64,000 bases of DNA from contig NC_068577.1 in the NCBI RefSeq assembly GCF_025698545.1, positions 4,497,501-4,561,500 of the forward strand. Reading direction: 5' to 3'. The translations under genes and the position numbers were made by a program. Below the pieces are notes generated by a model that saw only the letters and a list, made by a program, of their open reading frames with translations, did not search any database and had not been told where the DNA came from. Positions 10,862 through 24,100 of this stretch are shown here, one piece after another (within the stretch, counting starts at the first letter, position 1; each line of letters starts with the position of its first letter). Source of the DNA: Gossypium raimondii (lineage: Eukaryota; Streptophyta; Magnoliopsida; Malvales; Malvaceae).

Positions 10862-12910
10862 ATGAGTGATCCAAAGCGAGATGGTTCAACTCAAAGTTCA
10901 CAAAATTCTTCCCTAAGTAGAGATGATCAAACAACAACCCAGAAAAATGTTCGAAAAAAGATTATTCCAAGGTCAGCTTGTTGGAACCATTTCACCAAAT
11001 TTGTGACTGAAGAGGGGGAGAAGAGAGCAAGGTGCAATCCATGTGATGTTACTTACACAATGGAAACAACTTCGGGTTCTACAACGAATTTGAATAACCA
11101 TTTGAAAGCATGCCTAAAAAGACCTCGAGGTAATACTTCTAATCCGAAGCAATCAGAATTAACACTTGTGAAGGTTAGCCAAGAAACAACGGATTTATCA
11201 ACTTGGGTGTTTGATAAAGATGCTGCTAGAAAAGCATTGGTTCGTATGATAATTATGGATGAACTACCTTTTAAAATTGTAAAGGGAGAGGGTTTCAAAT
11301 ACTTTCTTTCTATAGCATGCCCACGGTTTAGTCTTCCATCTCGTTGGACAATTAGAAGGGATTGTCTTGATTTATTTAACTCCATGAAGAGTGTGATGAA
11401 GAATTGTTTTGAAAAAGATACAAGTAGAGTTTGTTTGACGACAGACACTTGGACTTCATTGCAGAGGATATCTTATATGGTTTTAACAGCACATTGGATG
11501 GATGATGAGTGAAGGTTGCAAAAAAGGATTATAAATTTTTGCCCAATATCCGCTCATAGAGGTGAAAGCATAGGTCAAGCCATTGAAAAATGTCTTCGAG
11601 ATTGGGGGATTGAGAGGGTCTTCACTATTACAGTTGATAATGCATCCGCCAATAGTGTTGCCATTGAATATTTGAGAAAGAAATTGAATCATCGAAATGT
11701 TTCTGTTGCAAATGGAAGATTTATTCATATGAGATGTGTTGCACACATTCTTAATCTCATTGTGCAATACGGTATTAAGGATGCTTCTGTGTCTATGGAT
11801 CGAGTTAGAGGTGCTGTGAGGTATATAAGAGCATCACCATCGAGGTTGACAAAATTCAACCAGCGGGCAAAAGAAGAAATGATAGATAGTAAGGCTCAAT
11901 TGTGTTTAGATGTGCCTACTAGATGGAACTCAACATATATGATGTTAAAGGTGGCCGAAAAATATGAGCGTACATTTGATTCATATGTACATGATGACCA
12001 TAATTTTTTTCTTGACCTTACTGCTGGAGATGGAGTTCCTACATTTGATGATTGGGAAATTGTTTGAAAAATTATAAAAGTATTAGAGCCTTTTTATCAT
12101 CTTACATTGAAGGTGTCCGGATCTTTGCATGTTACCTCTCATTCACTTTTTGAAGTATTGACGGATGTGCATTGTCTTTTTGATGGGTGGCAAGATTGTG
12201 GAGATCTAGATATAATTTCTATGACTTCCAAAATGAGAGAGAAATATAATAAGTATTGGGGTGAAGGAAACAAGATCAACATGCTAGTTTACTTGGCGGT
12301 CATATTTGATCCGCGATGTAAAATGAGTTTTTTGGACTTTGGGGTCAACTTGCTTTTTCCTAATGTTGCTAATGACATTATGAAAATGATTGATAAAGAT
12401 TTGCATTGCTTGTTCAATGAGTATTCTTCTAATGCTGGGAGAATTGAATTGTTTGAAGGTAGATCTAGTTCTTCGATAAATCTTTGCAGTTCAATGGAAA
12501 TAGATCAGTCAGAAATGAAAACGGGCTTGGCCAAACAAAAATACCTTAAGAAGAAGAAACAAGTTGGATTAGAAAGCAAATCTGAATTGGATAGATATTT
12601 GGGTGAGGATGAAGAAGTAAACAATTCAAGTTCATTTGATTTACTATTATGGTGGAAAATGAACAGTCCTAGATTCCCTATTCTTGCACAAATGGCTCGA
12701 GATATTCTTGCTATTCCTATCTCAACAGTTGCCTCGGAAAGTGCATTTAGCACGGGTGGACGTGTTCTCGATAGTTTTAGAAGTTCTCTAACTCCTCTCA
12801 TGGTCGAAGCTTTGGTTTGCACACTAGATTGGCTTCGGAAATCTAATGATGCCATCAATCTTGAAGATTATTTTGATGAACTTCAAACAATGGAAGATGG
12901 TAATATATAA
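10862..12910 (+). pseudogene. hAT transposase (BED zinc finger, RNase-H fold, C-terminal dimerisation region)
   Basis: One reading frame of 683 codons including the stop runs from the ATG at 10862 to TAA at 12908-12910. It is broken only by TGA at 11510-11512 and TGA at 12065-12067. Residues 40-85 form a BED-type zinc finger (CNPC...HLKAC). The centre carries the hAT RNase-H-like region (TTDTWTS, 'RFIHMRCVAHILNLIV', 'DVPTRWNSTYMML'). The C-terminus has the hAT dimerisation motif ('DILAIPISTVASESAFSTGG...LVCTLDWLR'). The family usually has Trp at the first stop (DEWxLQKRI) and Arg or similar near the second, so both can be explained by single transitions. The length is normal for plant hAT transposases. 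As it stands it is inactive unless the stops are read through; it may have been active recently. Confidence 0.85.
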
Positions 12911-13740
12911 ATTTTAATTTATAAAATAAGCTTTTGTATTCTTTATATTAGTGATAGTAAGCATTCCCATAATTTAACTAACACTTTTGTTTTTAAATTT
13001 GCTAGACTTATCCAAAATACCCGAAGATCAAGAAGGTAACATACTTAGTATTAGTTTATAAAGTTAAATGTTTATTTAATTTATTTTTGCAACAATTTTT
13101 TATCATTTAACTAACTCATTCAATACTTTTACTAGATGTTTCAAGATTATCAACGGTGTTCAAGCACAAGAAAAAACTTAAACGTTTCTATAATGGTTTT
13201 GAACCGATGTGTTATTGTTATTAGTTTGGTTTGGTTTGTTATTGTTGTTGGTTAATTGGACTTTTGTTGTGTTCTTTTGGTGTATGTTTCTATTGTATTT
13301 TGGACTTTTGCTTATGTTTTGTTTTTTTTATTATAATGTTGTTTATTTCGACTCATGCTATTTACTTGGACATTTACTTATGTTTTTATTATAATCTTTT
13401 GTATTATTTTTGTTGTTTATTTGGAATCATGATGTTTATTTGGGTTGATGTTATGTTACTTTTATTTATTCACTTATTTACTTCAATTTTTGTTGTATGA
13501 TTATGTTTAAAACTTTAAAGAATTTTTTTGAAAATTACATAAAATAAAAACAATAATTTTATTTTATTTTTAAACTTAACTCGAACAAATAATTCGATTC
13601 GATTAGATTTCTATCTCACTCGATTCGATTCGATAAAACTTCATATAAAGTTAGGATGATAAAATGAGATTCGAAAACTCGATTAACTCGAAAATTTTTG
13701 ATTCGATTCGATTCGATTTGATCGAACGCTCACCCCTAAA

Positions 13741-14982
13741 TAGGGGTGAGCAAAACTCGATTCGACTCGAAAAAATCGAAAAAAATTCGAATTTTGAGTT
13801 AAACAAATTGAGTTAATCGAGTTATTCGAATCAACTCAATTTTTTTTTTGAATTTTGAGTTCGAATCAAGTTGAGTTTTCGAATTCGAATAACTCGAATA
13901 ATTCGAATAATTCGAATATCAAACTATAATATTTTACATTTTTACCCTAAACTCCCAAACTTTTTTACTTTTCCCTCAAAACTTTTACTCCTTCCCAGTT
14001 TCCCCCAAAACTTTTACTCCCCTCCCCTCCCAACCTCCCAATCTACCCAAAATTCATTTCCCACCAAAATTTTACTCTTCCATTTACTTTTTCTCAAAAT
14101 TTTACTCCCAAAAACCCTCAAAACCTTTTATTTTCCCCCAAAATTTTTACTCCCTCCCACTTTTCTCCTAAAACTTTCATTCTCTTCCCATCCCACCTCC
14201 CACCTCCCATCTACCCCAAACCCTCCCCCTTTCAATTTTTTTTAATATTTTCCCTCCAAAATTTTACTCCCCCTATTTACTTTCCTCAAACTTTTATTCC
14301 CCAAAACTTTTATTTTCCCCTAAACTTTTACTTCTCACCCTTTACTCTCAAATAAAAATCAAAATTATCCAAAAAATCACTAAACATAAATAGTAATAAT
14401 TTTATTTATATATACTATTTATATTATTAAATTAAATTTCACATTTTATATTATTTATATTATTGAATTGTTTAGTCATATTGAATATTTATATTAAAAT
14501 TGAATTCTTAATTATGCCATAAAATATTCGTGTTGAAATTTTATATTGGTATCAATTTCACATTTTATTTTTAAAATAAATTTTATTAAAAATCATATTT
14601 TATATTTAATATATTTTTAATTTCAAAATACATAGTGATAAGAATCTGAAGATAATTGAAACAACTAAGCAAACAAATAAGCTAACCAGTATATAAAAAA
14701 TTAATAAATAAATTATAAGGTGATGAAAGTTAATAAAAATTTTGATTAAGGTGGACAAATTTTATTACGATGAGTGACAACGGTTACAAGGACCCAAAAT
14801 TATTTTTTAAATTTTAACTCGAACAAATATATTCGATTCGATTCGATTCGATTCGAATTCCATCTCACTCGACTCGATTTGAGAAAACTTCAAATAAAGT
14901 TAGAATGATAAAATGAGATTCGAAAAATTGATTAACTCAAAAATTTTCGATTCGATTCGATTCGATCGAATGCTCACCCCTA
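13741..14982. mobile_element. Second, non-autonomous hAT joined head to tail to the first
   Basis: It begins TAGGGGTGAGCAAAACTCGA two bases after the first element ends, and finishes with the complementary '...gaatgctcacccct' at 14982. Its left 190 bp and right 180 bp match the ends of the first element closely. The centre instead holds a pyrimidine-rich, degenerate repeat ('caaaacttttactccc' words, 13930-14340) and AT-rich DNA. There is no transposase. The target duplication CATGTAAT is found only outside the pair (8818-8825, 14984-14991). Confidence 0.8.
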
Positions 14983-14983
14983 C

Positions 14984-15657
14984 CATGTAATGCCAATGAG
15001 AGGATATCATTTACCCATGTTTTGGGCTATGAATTCCACTGTTATGAATGACGCTACATACTAAAAAAATTTGTACATCAAACACACCAGCTTTCGATTC
15101 TTTATCTATTTGAACTCAGACTTTTACTTACATCAAAGTGTACAAGTCACACATACATAGTCCGCTATCCACTCAGGATTTAGGTATGTCACACTATGAA
15201 CATCACAAGTGAATAAGTCTATAAACGGATTCAGGATCTATCCTGCTTGAGTTCTGTCCGATGTACTACCAGTCCAGTCAGTCACATCTATGTCTTTATC
15301 TTTTGCGAGTTATCCGCTCCGATGCTTAAGACAAGGCATCTCCCAAATTGGACTTAATAGACGACATATTAATCTTTCAATCGGTTTGCACATTTTTTAT
15401 TAGACTAATGGCATGTTTAGGTTCATCTACTAATACAAGTTGTCTTTTTGTACTACGATCTGACCACGTAATACTGCTTAGTATTAGTTAAACATTTAGA
15501 CAACCAATGAGCAACATTTGCTTCTATTTTACTTTGCGTGCAAAAACCATTTGAGAACAATAATACAAAGTAATTTAATTTAATTTATGAATAAATTTAT
15601 TAATCAATCTGTTCGGAAAATTACAATTTTACAAACGAATACACTACACTCAAGACA
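14984..15657 (-). mobile_element. Right part of the old Copia-like LTR interrupted by hAT
   Basis: Continues the LTR of 7583-8825 after the hAT composite. It aligns in order with 17370-17960 of the neighbouring LTR ('gaggatatcat', 'tatgtctttatc', 'gatgcttaagacaaggcatctcccaaattgg' against 'gactagacatctccccaattgg'). The likely outer end is at 15657, '...ctcaagaca'. Confidence 0.5.
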
Positions 15658-15665
15658 CCAGATCT

Positions 15666-18059
15666 TGTTAGAAAAATGAGTTTGTAAAACATAGCGGAAA
15701 ATAAATTTAGGAAAAAATCAGAGTTTTAAATTTTTTTCCAAAATAAGATATTGGTTATAATATTTAAAGTAATAAACACTTAATCAAAATTGTACATTTT
15801 CAATTCGTCTAGGATGAGTGCTTCGACCAAGTAGTCTTCTCCTCTATCCTCAAGCTCACGCCTGTAGAGTGTGAGCTCGCTTCGAATCAGAAAATTTTTC
15901 ACAAAAATTACCAATGGGATAATTTTACTATTTCTTTAAACTTTTGGGTTTAGTTGTAAATCAGAAAAATATTTATAAATTTTTTTTAAAATAATCTCTT
16001 CAGAGAATTTTCTCTCTACAACTTTCTCTTGAATTAAAGTGTGTGTAAATAATGACCCAAGGCTCTCTTTATATAGGGAGAGTTTAGAGAATTCAACTAT
16101 GATTAAACTTAATCACTTTAATATTAAATAAATATAATATTTATTAAGATAAATATTAGATTAAAATTAATATTTAATCTTATTAAAATATTAGAATGTT
16201 TATTTATAGGATAAATATTAAATTAAATTTAATATTAAGATAATTACTTTAATATTAAATTAATAAAATACTATTAAGATAAGTATTAAATTTAATTTAA
16301 CATTAAACTATTAAAATAATATTATTTTTGGAATAATTAATCTGAAATCAAATTCTCTAGTAGAATCCCAGTAGAAGTGTAACTCTTCCACTGCTCAACC
16401 ATCGACGACCAACCGCTGCTAGCCACTGGGACGCCGCCATCGTAGTTACCGATACCGCTGTGTTCGGTCATGCAAGTATGACACCCTTACAGCGCCCCGA
16501 GCCGGTTCGACTATTATCGGTTCGATCCGGGTCAATGACGACCCAACCTGTCCGATCTAGCCACCAGTTGGACTGTCAGTCCAGTTTCACATATCTGGCC
16601 CAGTTCGACCAATTTTTGAGTCTTGGTCTCGATTTTGGGCTCCTAGTCCAAATTTACATCTCAGATCCAATTTTCAAGTTCAATTACCTATTGAGCCAAT
16701 TGTCTGACTTAAAAATTAACTTCCAAAAATATCATATCAATTTTAATTGATTTGATTAATTTAATTTTACTTGATTAAAACTAGTTTTTCCAAAAATCAC
16801 TTAAATTTTTTAAATTAAATTTTTAAGAAAAATCTTTAATCAAATTCTCTATTTGAACAATTCTCAGGACCACCTAATTTAATTCCATGTCGAATAAATT
16901 GACTCAATTCAATTATTCCCAAAGTCGTAGAATTTTCTTCTGATCCAAATGCAATCTGATCAAACATTTGTTTAGTTAGTGGAGGGACCAATCAGACATA
17001 TACAATTAGGCTCTAGTGATTGTAATTATGTCCAGAAGCATCATTCTGATAATTCGCAATTACTTGATCATGGAGTCAATCCACAAGAAGTACCATGATT
17101 GAAAGCTCCTTATTGTATACTCTTTACGAAAACAATTCATTCAACTGCTTTGTCCAATCACCTCGTTACGTGTGTGTTACCTTCATATGATATACTTGAT
17201 TCATTTGAGTTAAGTCCGTTCAATCAATACAATTCTATTTTATCTCATTGTCATCATTATGTCTTCTTAATGATTAATATGATTACTGTCAGCAAATGAT
17301 TGTGATAAATTGTTCGTTTGAGAACAAGCAACCCATGGCCACGTTCCATATTTATCAATCCACACAATGCCAATAAGAGGATATCATTAACTCTTTAATT
17401 GAGCTATGAATTCTATTGTTGCTAGTAAAGTCATGCCATACACAAGTCATGTACCCAATATACTGGTTATGAGCTTGATCATCTTTAAAGCATAAGCCTC
17501 CACTTATATCAAAACAGATGAGTTGTATATGCATAGTCAGTGACTAACTTAGGATTTAGGTAAATCACACCATCAATGTCACAAGTAAATTAATTCATAA
17601 ACGGATTTAGAATTAATTCATATTGAGTTCAATCCAATGTATCATTCTACCGATGAATACATCTATGTCTCTACTCGCGGAGTTAACTGATGCGATAGCC
17701 ATGACTAGACATCTCCCCAATTGGAATTGTAGACAACATAATAATCCTTCTCAGTATTTGAATCAAATGCTCACTTTGATTTTTTTATGGGATAACAGAC
17801 TCATTTAGATTATCTATTGAAGTAAGTTGTCTTTCTCGTAATGTAAACATTTTTTATAATGTCACTTATCTTTAGTTTGAATTTTAAACAATCAATGAGC
17901 TAATAGTTTCTTGTCACAATTTCGCTATGCATGCAAAATATAAAAGACATAAATACAAAAGATATAATAGTAAAATGTGAAATTAACTTTAATTATTCAT
18001 CGTTCAAATAAATAGAAAATAGTTACTTGTCTACTACAATATGAGAACATTTCCCAACA
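15666..18059 (-). mobile_element. Copia-like LTR, about 2.4 kb, probably solo
   Basis: The + strand begins TGTTAGAAAA and ends TTTCCCAACA, giving LTR-type inverted ends. The flanking five bases are GATCT (15661-15665) and GATCC (18060-18064), a near-duplication. On the - strand a 'ctatataaag' TATA-like box lies near 16070, followed by a leader-like region, so the LTR reads leftward. No gag or pol lies beside it, which favours a solo LTR. The placement as Copia is from its general style and is tentative. Confidence 0.6.
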
Positions 18060-19654
18060 GATCCAATATCGTTTCCATTTAATTCCCGTTTTCGACCGAG
18101 AGAACTATAGTAAATTGAAATCGGATTCATGAGACTAATTTGCTCACACAAGCTGACATATTCGGGATGCTCACACAAGCTTCAGACCAAGGTTGCTCAT
18201 ACAATCTTAGTTCAGTGCTGCTCACACAAGCTTCAGAGTATCCGCAACACATGTTAGATCTCAATCCATCGTATTAATCCTTGATCAAACACCCGTTTTC
18301 CTTTTCAGGACCCTAATGACATGTTATTCGTATCCTAATCCTTTACTAAATTCACACGGCCATTGTTATCGTTTTCGTATAATTTCAAACTTTGTAACAT
18401 CATCATATACATATCATTCAATCATATAACAATTTCACATCCATCCGATACCATATACCTATTCGTATTTTTCATATATTTCATATTTTACGATTTAGTC
18501 CATTTGATGCCAACAGACATTATATTTATAAAAATTCAATTTAGAAAGCCAAACAATACAATACAATACAAACATATAATGAATTAATAAAGTAAGTCTC
18601 ATATGAACTTACTTGGCAAAAACAACAACAAATAATATGTCAAGGACTAATTCACAATTTTGCCTTTTCATTGATTATCCTTCGATTAATTTAATTCTCG
18701 ATCTATAACATAATTCATTTCAATTTATCAATTTCAAATGCCTTATTTCATCCTACTATAAGCATAAGTCAGTTCAATTTCACTTTTCGAATGTTTCCGA
18801 ATTTTTTCATTTTATTCAATTTAGTTCCTAAAACCGAAATTACCATAACTTTAGAATTTTAGCTTCGATTTCAAAATTGAACTCAATTTCATCCTTCTAT
18901 AACCCTCTATTATTAAAAAATGTAGAAATATTATACTAATTTCGAAATTCATACACTTTAGTCCGTATATTCGAAAACTAACAATTAAACTTTACAAACT
19001 AGCCCATTTTCAATTCTAAGCTCAAAGTCTAACAATTTAGTATAAAAAACTTCAAGAAATCAACAATGAAAACTTTTGAAAATTTTAACAGTTTTACAAG
19101 TTGATATGTGGGCTAGCTAAATCAAGCTTACAGGACTTAAAAAACATTAAAATTACAAGAAACAAACTAAATCGAACTTACCTATGGATGACCGAAAGCT
19201 TTGAAACATAAAACCCTATTTCTTTTCTAATAGTGAAGAAGATGAAGATGATAAGAAATGACTTTCATTTCTTTTTAATTTTGTTTATATATTTTAATTA
19301 GTTACCAATTAATTATAATTAACTTAATTAACCTAAGTTTAATTAAAGCTAAATTTAATTAACAATTTTGGTGGGTTACAACTATTCCCCACCACCGATT
19401 AACATAACATGAAGGGTCAAATTTCTCAATTGGTCCTTCAATTAATTAAAATTCTATAGCAATTAATTTGTACCATATTTACAATTTAGTCTTTGTAGAT
19501 TGATTATCTATCTATTTGTCAAAATTAAGGACCAAACTTTAATTAAATATTATACTATCCTCGTAAATATCAAATAATAATATTTACAGACACGAATATA
19601 AAAATAAGGTTCGAAACTATCATTTCCGACACCACTAAAAAATGAATTGTTACA
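18060..19654 (-). mobile_element. Gypsy-like LTR fragment, about 1.6 kb
   Basis: Read on the - strand from 19654 it starts TGTAACAATTC and then 'agtggtgtcggaaatgatag', closely recalling the start of the LTRs at 6159 and 6703. It continues through a 'gcttgtgtgagca' repeat region (18140-18235). The downstream end is not reached, apparently because the neighbouring LTR at 15666-18059 lies there. No coding region is seen. Confidence 0.55.
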
Positions 19655-21111
19655 TAATACATTGTTATCCGAAAAACAAAGCGATAATTAGTACACTATA
19701 TTCTCTTAGTCTCAAATAAATTATTTTGTTTTAAAAGGATATACGTTGAAATCGATATCGTATTAAGATTGTGGATGAGGAGACAATTAATTGAATCTAT
19801 TATATTGAGTAATAATTTTGTGTTTGAAAACTACCATATAGTGGAGGCGGTGCTCCTGAAGAGACCAAAAGGCACAACTAACTATTAAAACTCTAAAAGA
19901 TATTTATGTGCCTGAAATTGAATACGAAAATAGTGAAAATAAAGATATCTCAATATAAGTTATGTTAATACGAGAAATCATGAAACTTTAAAATAGAAAA
20001 GTTGTCTACAACGGTTTTGTATGCAATAATATTATTGAGATAATGAAAGAAAAATGAAGCTCTTGACTATTGAGAAATATATACATGAAATAGATTGACC
20101 AAAATGGAAAGATGTAATTCAAGTAGAATTAAATCCTAAAAGTTTGTGGATCAATAGTCTAAACGTCTAAAGGTATAAAGCCAATGAGGTACAAATGAGT
20201 GGTTTTGCAAAAACAAAATAAGAAATATGAAGTTTTTCACGAAGTCCTGGCGTTAATTATGAAAGGTATAATATTGTCTTATGGTGGATGCAATAGCCTC
20301 TAGATATCTTTTTAGTTTTGGTAGTTCATGAAAGATTTGATATGCGTTTAACGATTGCTATAACATTTACAGAAATCACTATATACTAGAAGTTTATATT
20401 GAAATTCTTCTGAAATTGTTTATTACAATTGTGTAAATATTTATATGAATTGATTTGAACATACGTATTAGTATACAATGATAATGATCAACTACGATTA
20501 TTGTTGGAACTCCTAATCAAAATATATTTTCTAAAGTTAGTGAATTTGTTCAAGTGATCATTTGAAAAGTTAACATTCAAGATTGGAATAAGTAGAATTT
20601 AAGATATCGGTGAAATTGTGATTAGTGAGAATAAATACTCGACATACTATTCTTTTTGTTTAACAAAAGTTTTATCTATTAAATTATCTGTTAAAGTTTT
20701 TGAGGAGGCAAGATATTATGTTAATTATAGATAAGTGTACTATTTTTACTTCTGTAAGAATTATTTTCTCATAAATTGTGAAATCGTATATATGAAAATA
20801 ACTCATAAATTATATTTGAGTAAAAATAATTTTGGTTAAAATTGTTGACCTAAATTATTTATTAAAAAAAACATTTTGAAACTGTTCACCAAACTCCAAA
20901 TGAAAGATGGAGAAAAACTTTCATTTTTCATTTTATTTTGTAAATTACAGTGTATTTCATTCGTAGATCGACTCCTTCAAAGTTCAAAGTCTAAGATAGC
21001 ATTGGAAACCTGCAGAGCATACGAAATAATTAAAAAGACAATTGGAAAAGAAGAATAAACGTATCATCGAGACAACTACAATTATTTGAAATTTGAAGAA
21101 AAGACCCATAG
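19655..21111. other. Intergenic stretch upstream of the P4H gene
   Basis: Holds a decayed Copia pol piece (separate entry) and AT-rich DNA. I see no gene. The last 200 bp before the ATG at 21112 should contain the P4H promoter and 5' leader, but no clear TATA box stands out. Confidence 0.4.
19780..20420 (+). mobile_element. Decayed Copia pol fragment (reverse transcriptase start)
   Basis: Pieces of translation in several frames follow the order of a Copia pol region leading into the reverse transcriptase, including a conserved 'QNGK/WKDAIQ'-like stretch near 20100 and a 'KGIKP' stretch near 20170. The piece is old and heavily broken, with many interruptions, and has no visible LTRs of its own. 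The family is assigned from residue wording only. Confidence 0.45.
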
Positions 21112-24100
21112 ATGAAAGGGAAATGGAAAGGTTCGAAGAGAAAACTAGGGTTGCCAGCTGCCCTTCTACTGTGCTCACTCTCATTCCTTGCTGGATTGTT
21201 TGTTCCCACTTTTTTCTTTCAGGTAATTCGTAAAAGTGCTTTCATTTCCAAGTGTTTATAACTTGGGTTTTGTGTTTAATTATTGGGTTTTTTTTTAATA
21301 GGATGTTCCGATCATTAAACCCAAGCCGAGAATGCTCGAGGCAGTGCAGGAGAAGACGTATCGTGATCCGATGCCAAATGGAGTAACTGGGGAGAGTTCG
21401 ATTGAATCTATTCCATTTCAGGTTATTTTTCCGTTCTGGTTTAGTGCATTGACTTTTGAATGATGATGGCTTGGTTCATCATGTGAGCTTAGTTGTTGTT
21501 AGATTGGTGCCATAATTTTTGGCAAATCTAGTATAAAGATTTTAGTGTATAGTAGGGGTTGTCTAGTGTTGAACCCGAGACAGGTTTTAATGGCAGATTT
21601 TAACACAAGTTTTTGCCACTCCACTGTGGTTCAGTCCAAAAAGATTTGTTTATAAATGCTTTTTCTTGGGATACTTTTTTTACTTCAGTTATAATACTTG
21701 GCTTTAGGATTTGATACTTGATAGTAGTTAACTCATTAGTTAAAGTATTTATAAAATTGTAGGTGGGATAGGGCCTTGAGCCAAAAACAGAAAGTCGTAG
21801 TAATCCATGGTAAAAACCAGAAAAATTGGAGGATTGGTTTAGTCTATGAGTCAGAATATTTGAGTTTGCATGTATTTGAGAGCTAAGATTTTATCAAGGT
21901 GTGTTTGTGCTGATTTAAAGAGGGGCTTTTGGATATTAAAGAGCGGTAATGATGCAGAACAAGGATTTTATATGCAAATGTTTTACATAATTCCGAGGTT
22001 GATATATGCTAGGAAACAATGGTCTGGATCTTTTTTATGAGCATTTCTTCGGGGTGCTGCTGACTGAAGAACTAACTTCCTATGCTTGCTTATTGTTGAA
22101 TGCAGGTTTTAAGTTGGAAACCGCGAGCTTACTATTTTCCCAACTTTGCAACTTCAGAACAATGTGAACATGTAATAGAAATGGCAAAGGTGAACCTTAA
22201 ACCATCTGGTTTGGCTTTGCGCGAGGGAGAAACTGAAGAAAGCACAAAAGGAACTAGAACAAGGTGCCCCTTTATGCAATCATTTCTGTTTTTATTGTCG
22301 GTTTCTTGTTGATCTTGAGTTGAGTGTTATTTATAAGTCAATGATTCTATTAGCTGCTTTAAATTAGCATCAAGACCAGATGGTGCATTTTCCTTTGTGT
22401 CCATGAATTGTTTGAATTGGTGAGTGCTGATAGTTTGCTTTCTTGATGATGCTTACTTGGAAACAGTTCGGGAACTTTTATTAGTGCATCAGAAGATGAA
22501 ACCGGGACCTTGGACTTAATCGAGAAAAAAATTGCAAAGGTTACAAGCATCCCACAGAGCCATGGAGAGGTACATTTTCTTTTTCTGCTGAAACTATTAT
22601 TATCATCTCATGTTGTAAGTTCAGTTAGTATACATGACATTATTGGAGAAAGTTTAAGCAAATATGGTGGAAATTTTAGGCAATTATAAACCTAGGGCAA
22701 CTGTATGAAATGTGCCACGGGGTGTTGTGAATTGACCTTTGAAGAAAACTTGATTCGGTTTAACTTCCAATGATGATTTAATCATCCGCCAAACCAATTG
22801 TTAAGGCATATAAATCTGCTACCCTATTGGTTGTGTTTGAAAACAGCAAAGTCTTATCATTTTCCTTGAATAGATTCTGTCATATTTGGCATATAACACG
22901 AGTTACTTTTGTCTGCTGCAATACTTGTAACCTATGACGATCATGTTAATCAAACCATAGTTCAGCGAATCTGGTATACTACTTGCAGTGGAAGTATAAT
23001 AGTTTACATAGAGAGGGAGAGATTCTTGGAATGATATACATCAATACACTAATGATAAATCAACAGTCTGCTAATATTATCTTGATATACTTCCTGTTTG
23101 TGTTGTAATTTTGAAATGGCAAATCTTTCCTATTGTAGGCATTTAATATTTTGAGGTACGAGATTGGGCAGAAGTATGATTCTCATTATGATGCATTCAA
23201 TCCGTCTGAATACGGTCCACAATCAAGCCAAAGGGTACAGTCTTATATGTGAACTTCATTGTTACATGCTGGTTTAATCTTGGTTTCTGGATATTTTTAC
23301 GTGCAATTTGTGGCAAATTGAAATGATTGCTGTTCTGTCTGCCTATAGGTCAATACTGTAAATATTATAGCCGGTGTCTCCATAGATAGCCCTATTTAGT
23401 TCTTTCTTCTATGGCATGGTGCCGACATTTGCCTTTGTGCTAGCCTCACCCCATGTATAGGATATTCTTTTTATGCTTCATAGTTAAAGACAGTTTATTC
23501 TGGATTATTCTAGTATGGTTTTTGTTTTTTTGATAACATATACTGTTCCCTTCATTGCATTTTCTGTATTTTGATCAAGCCATTGTGTGTGTGTTAATGC
23601 CAAAGGACTAAAACATTGTGCGTATCAACATTGAACGGTCTCTCGCAGGTTGCATCGTTCTTGTTGTATTTATCGGATGTAGAAGAAGGTGGAGAAACAA
23701 TGTTCCCTTTTGAGGTAGATACGGAAATGCCTACTTGCCTTATCTCTCCTTTATTTCGTTATAGCAAGTATTATTTGTCAAGTTTTGGTACTCACCCTGT
23801 TATTCCGGTTGCAGAATGACATGAGAGTCAAAGGTTACGACTACAGACAGTGCGTTGGTTTAAAAATAAAACCACGAAAAGGGGACGGACTTCTATTCTA
23901 TTCACTCTTTTTGAATGGCACGATAGATCCGGTAATTTTCGCACTCTCAAATCAAACTTAATGTGCATTGCATTGCTCTCGCTTCCAATCCATTGTTTTA
24001 AGGGATTTCTGAAGTCCATCGTGTTATCAATATGGATGCTTTATAGCTGTTATAATGCTCGAAAACATTGTTGTTTTTGTGTGTGGCTGATGTATTGTCT

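Larger units (their letters stand above)
8826..13738 (+). mobile_element. hAT (Ac-like) DNA transposon with transposase gene
   Basis: The left end reads AGGGGTAGGGGTGAGCAAAA. The right end, read inward from 13738, is TAGGGGTGAGCGTTCGATC. Subterminal regions are packed with TTCGA/TTAATCGAG words, the sort of repeated sites hAT transposases bind. CATGTAAT lies at the outer left end (8818-8825) and again at the outer right end of the adjoining second element (14984-14991). The interior holds a transposase gene (10862-12910) and a captured kinase exon (9791-9953). The stretch 9060-10860 outside that exon looks like leader and intron sequence; I recognise no other gene in it. Confidence 0.85.

Noticed and set aside
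13209-13500. Hydrophobic frames downstream of the transposase
   Set aside because: T-rich 3' region of the hAT element gives Leu/Phe-rich chance translation in two frames at once.
16460-16750. 96-codon + strand frame
   Set aside because: Lies in the U3-like part of the Copia-like LTR (15666-18059); no domain, no splice context.
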